A DNA stretch of 54,730 bases from JADKBO01 sp037968395. GTDB taxonomy: Bacteria > Bacteroidota > Bacteroidia > Chitinophagales > Saprospiraceae. The stretch lies in assembly GCA_037968395.1 (NCBI GenBank), contig JBBKVK010000218.1, forward strand, positions 1 to 54,730. The letters are read 5' to 3'. Made by a program: the position numbers and the translations under genes. The notes beneath the pieces are model-generated. The model made no database searches and had not been told where the DNA came from. It was given only the letters and a program-made list of their open reading frames with translations. Shown here in pieces: positions 54,339 through 54,730 of this stretch; position 1 is the stretch's first letter, and each line of letters opens with the position of its first letter.

Positions 54339-54651
54339 GGTTGAAATGTGAAATAATAAAAATAATTAAATACAACAAAGTTTATTTCGTGTCTTTTAAT
54401 ACTTTTATTACTTGAATTTAAAAAAACAAATTGATTTCCATTCAGTGCATTAATGTATGCATAAACGATGGATATATAAAATATAGATAAACATCTACGA
54501 CATTTTGCAATATTTTTTGTAAAAAAGTTGATTATTAAGTTATAATAACCTATTATTGTTTATCATTAATGATTATATGACATTTTGCGGTTTAAAATCC
54601 TGATCACTTTTCGCCCGCTTTCTTTTAATTTTAACGCTAAATTTAAATGAT
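54339..54651. other. Intergenic region before the repeat-containing gene
   Basis: This AT-rich stretch of 313 bases shows no gene. The 10-mer GACATTTTGC occurs twice (54499-54508 and 54579-54588), 80 bases apart. TTTG at 54584-54587 and CACTTTTCG at 54605-54613 could be a weak promoter for the next gene. Nothing else stands out. Confidence 0.4.

Positions 54652-54730
<79 letters not shown>

Overview
The window looks like a chromosome segment from an AT-rich member of the Bacteroidota, probably a marine Saprospiria- or Flavobacteriia-like lineage. This rests on three things. Many genes carry the Bacteroidota promoter signature (TTTG or TTG, about 18-22 bases, then TAnnTTTG). Shine-Dalgarno sequences are almost absent. 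Bacteroidota-typical families are present (DUF4249, DUF2795, DUF6565, PD40/SPOR protein, lipoproteins with a short lipobox). No phage, integrase, transposase, CRISPR array, rRNA or tRNA was seen. The content is mostly housekeeping and central metabolism.

Layout. 1-2993: methionine locus, with a promoter, a SAM-I-type riboswitch, a short Cys/Met-rich leader ORF, metY, a perfect hairpin and metX. 3012-7701: a GH13 lipoprotein, a photolyase/cryptochrome and a secreted amidase. 8090-13784: a same-strand run with a BFN-UVR nuclease, dapF, a CPBP protease, an M1 peptidase, a DUF4440 lipoprotein and folP. cutC faces folP and shares its stop sequence. 14680-18330: HtrA protease, LuxE-like enzyme, a lipoprotein and a DUF2795 protein. 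18439-20994: cmk, an oxidase subunit III, a lipoprotein MsrA and a NadR-like ATPase. 21028-25865: the histidine-degradation operon hutH-hutI-hutU. 25939-31565: a GH30 lipoprotein, then leftward genes including lipB. 31730-38935: uppS, bamA, an OmpH/Skp chaperone, dusB and a PhoB/PhoR-like pair. 39006-44652: an AspT/YidE-like transporter, a TPR-PD40-SPOR protein, pyrE and a Nudix protein. 44775-54338: a 42-codon ORF, two GT4 glycosyltransferases, a lipoprotein, glmM, two class V PLP enzymes, ribD and pepT. The window ends inside a new secreted-protein gene whose signal peptide is encoded by a TTTC tetranucleotide repeat.

The genes group into recognisable jobs: envelope building (uppS, bamA, Skp, glmM, dapF, amidase, SPOR protein, glycosyltransferases), sulfur and methionine supply (metY/metX, cysteine desulfurase-like pair, MsrA), histidine use, and nucleotide or cofactor synthesis (pyrE, cmk, folP, ribD, lipB).

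The most interesting signals are regulatory. They are a possible two-input (SAM plus cysteine) leader in front of metY, a tetranucleotide contingency repeat in a signal peptide where both off-frames stop at once, a lipB gene whose homologous reading frame extends about 32 codons upstream of any ATG/GTG/TTG, and -7 boxes placed four bases from the start codon that predict leaderless mRNAs. All functional calls are from reading the sequence. No database search was run.
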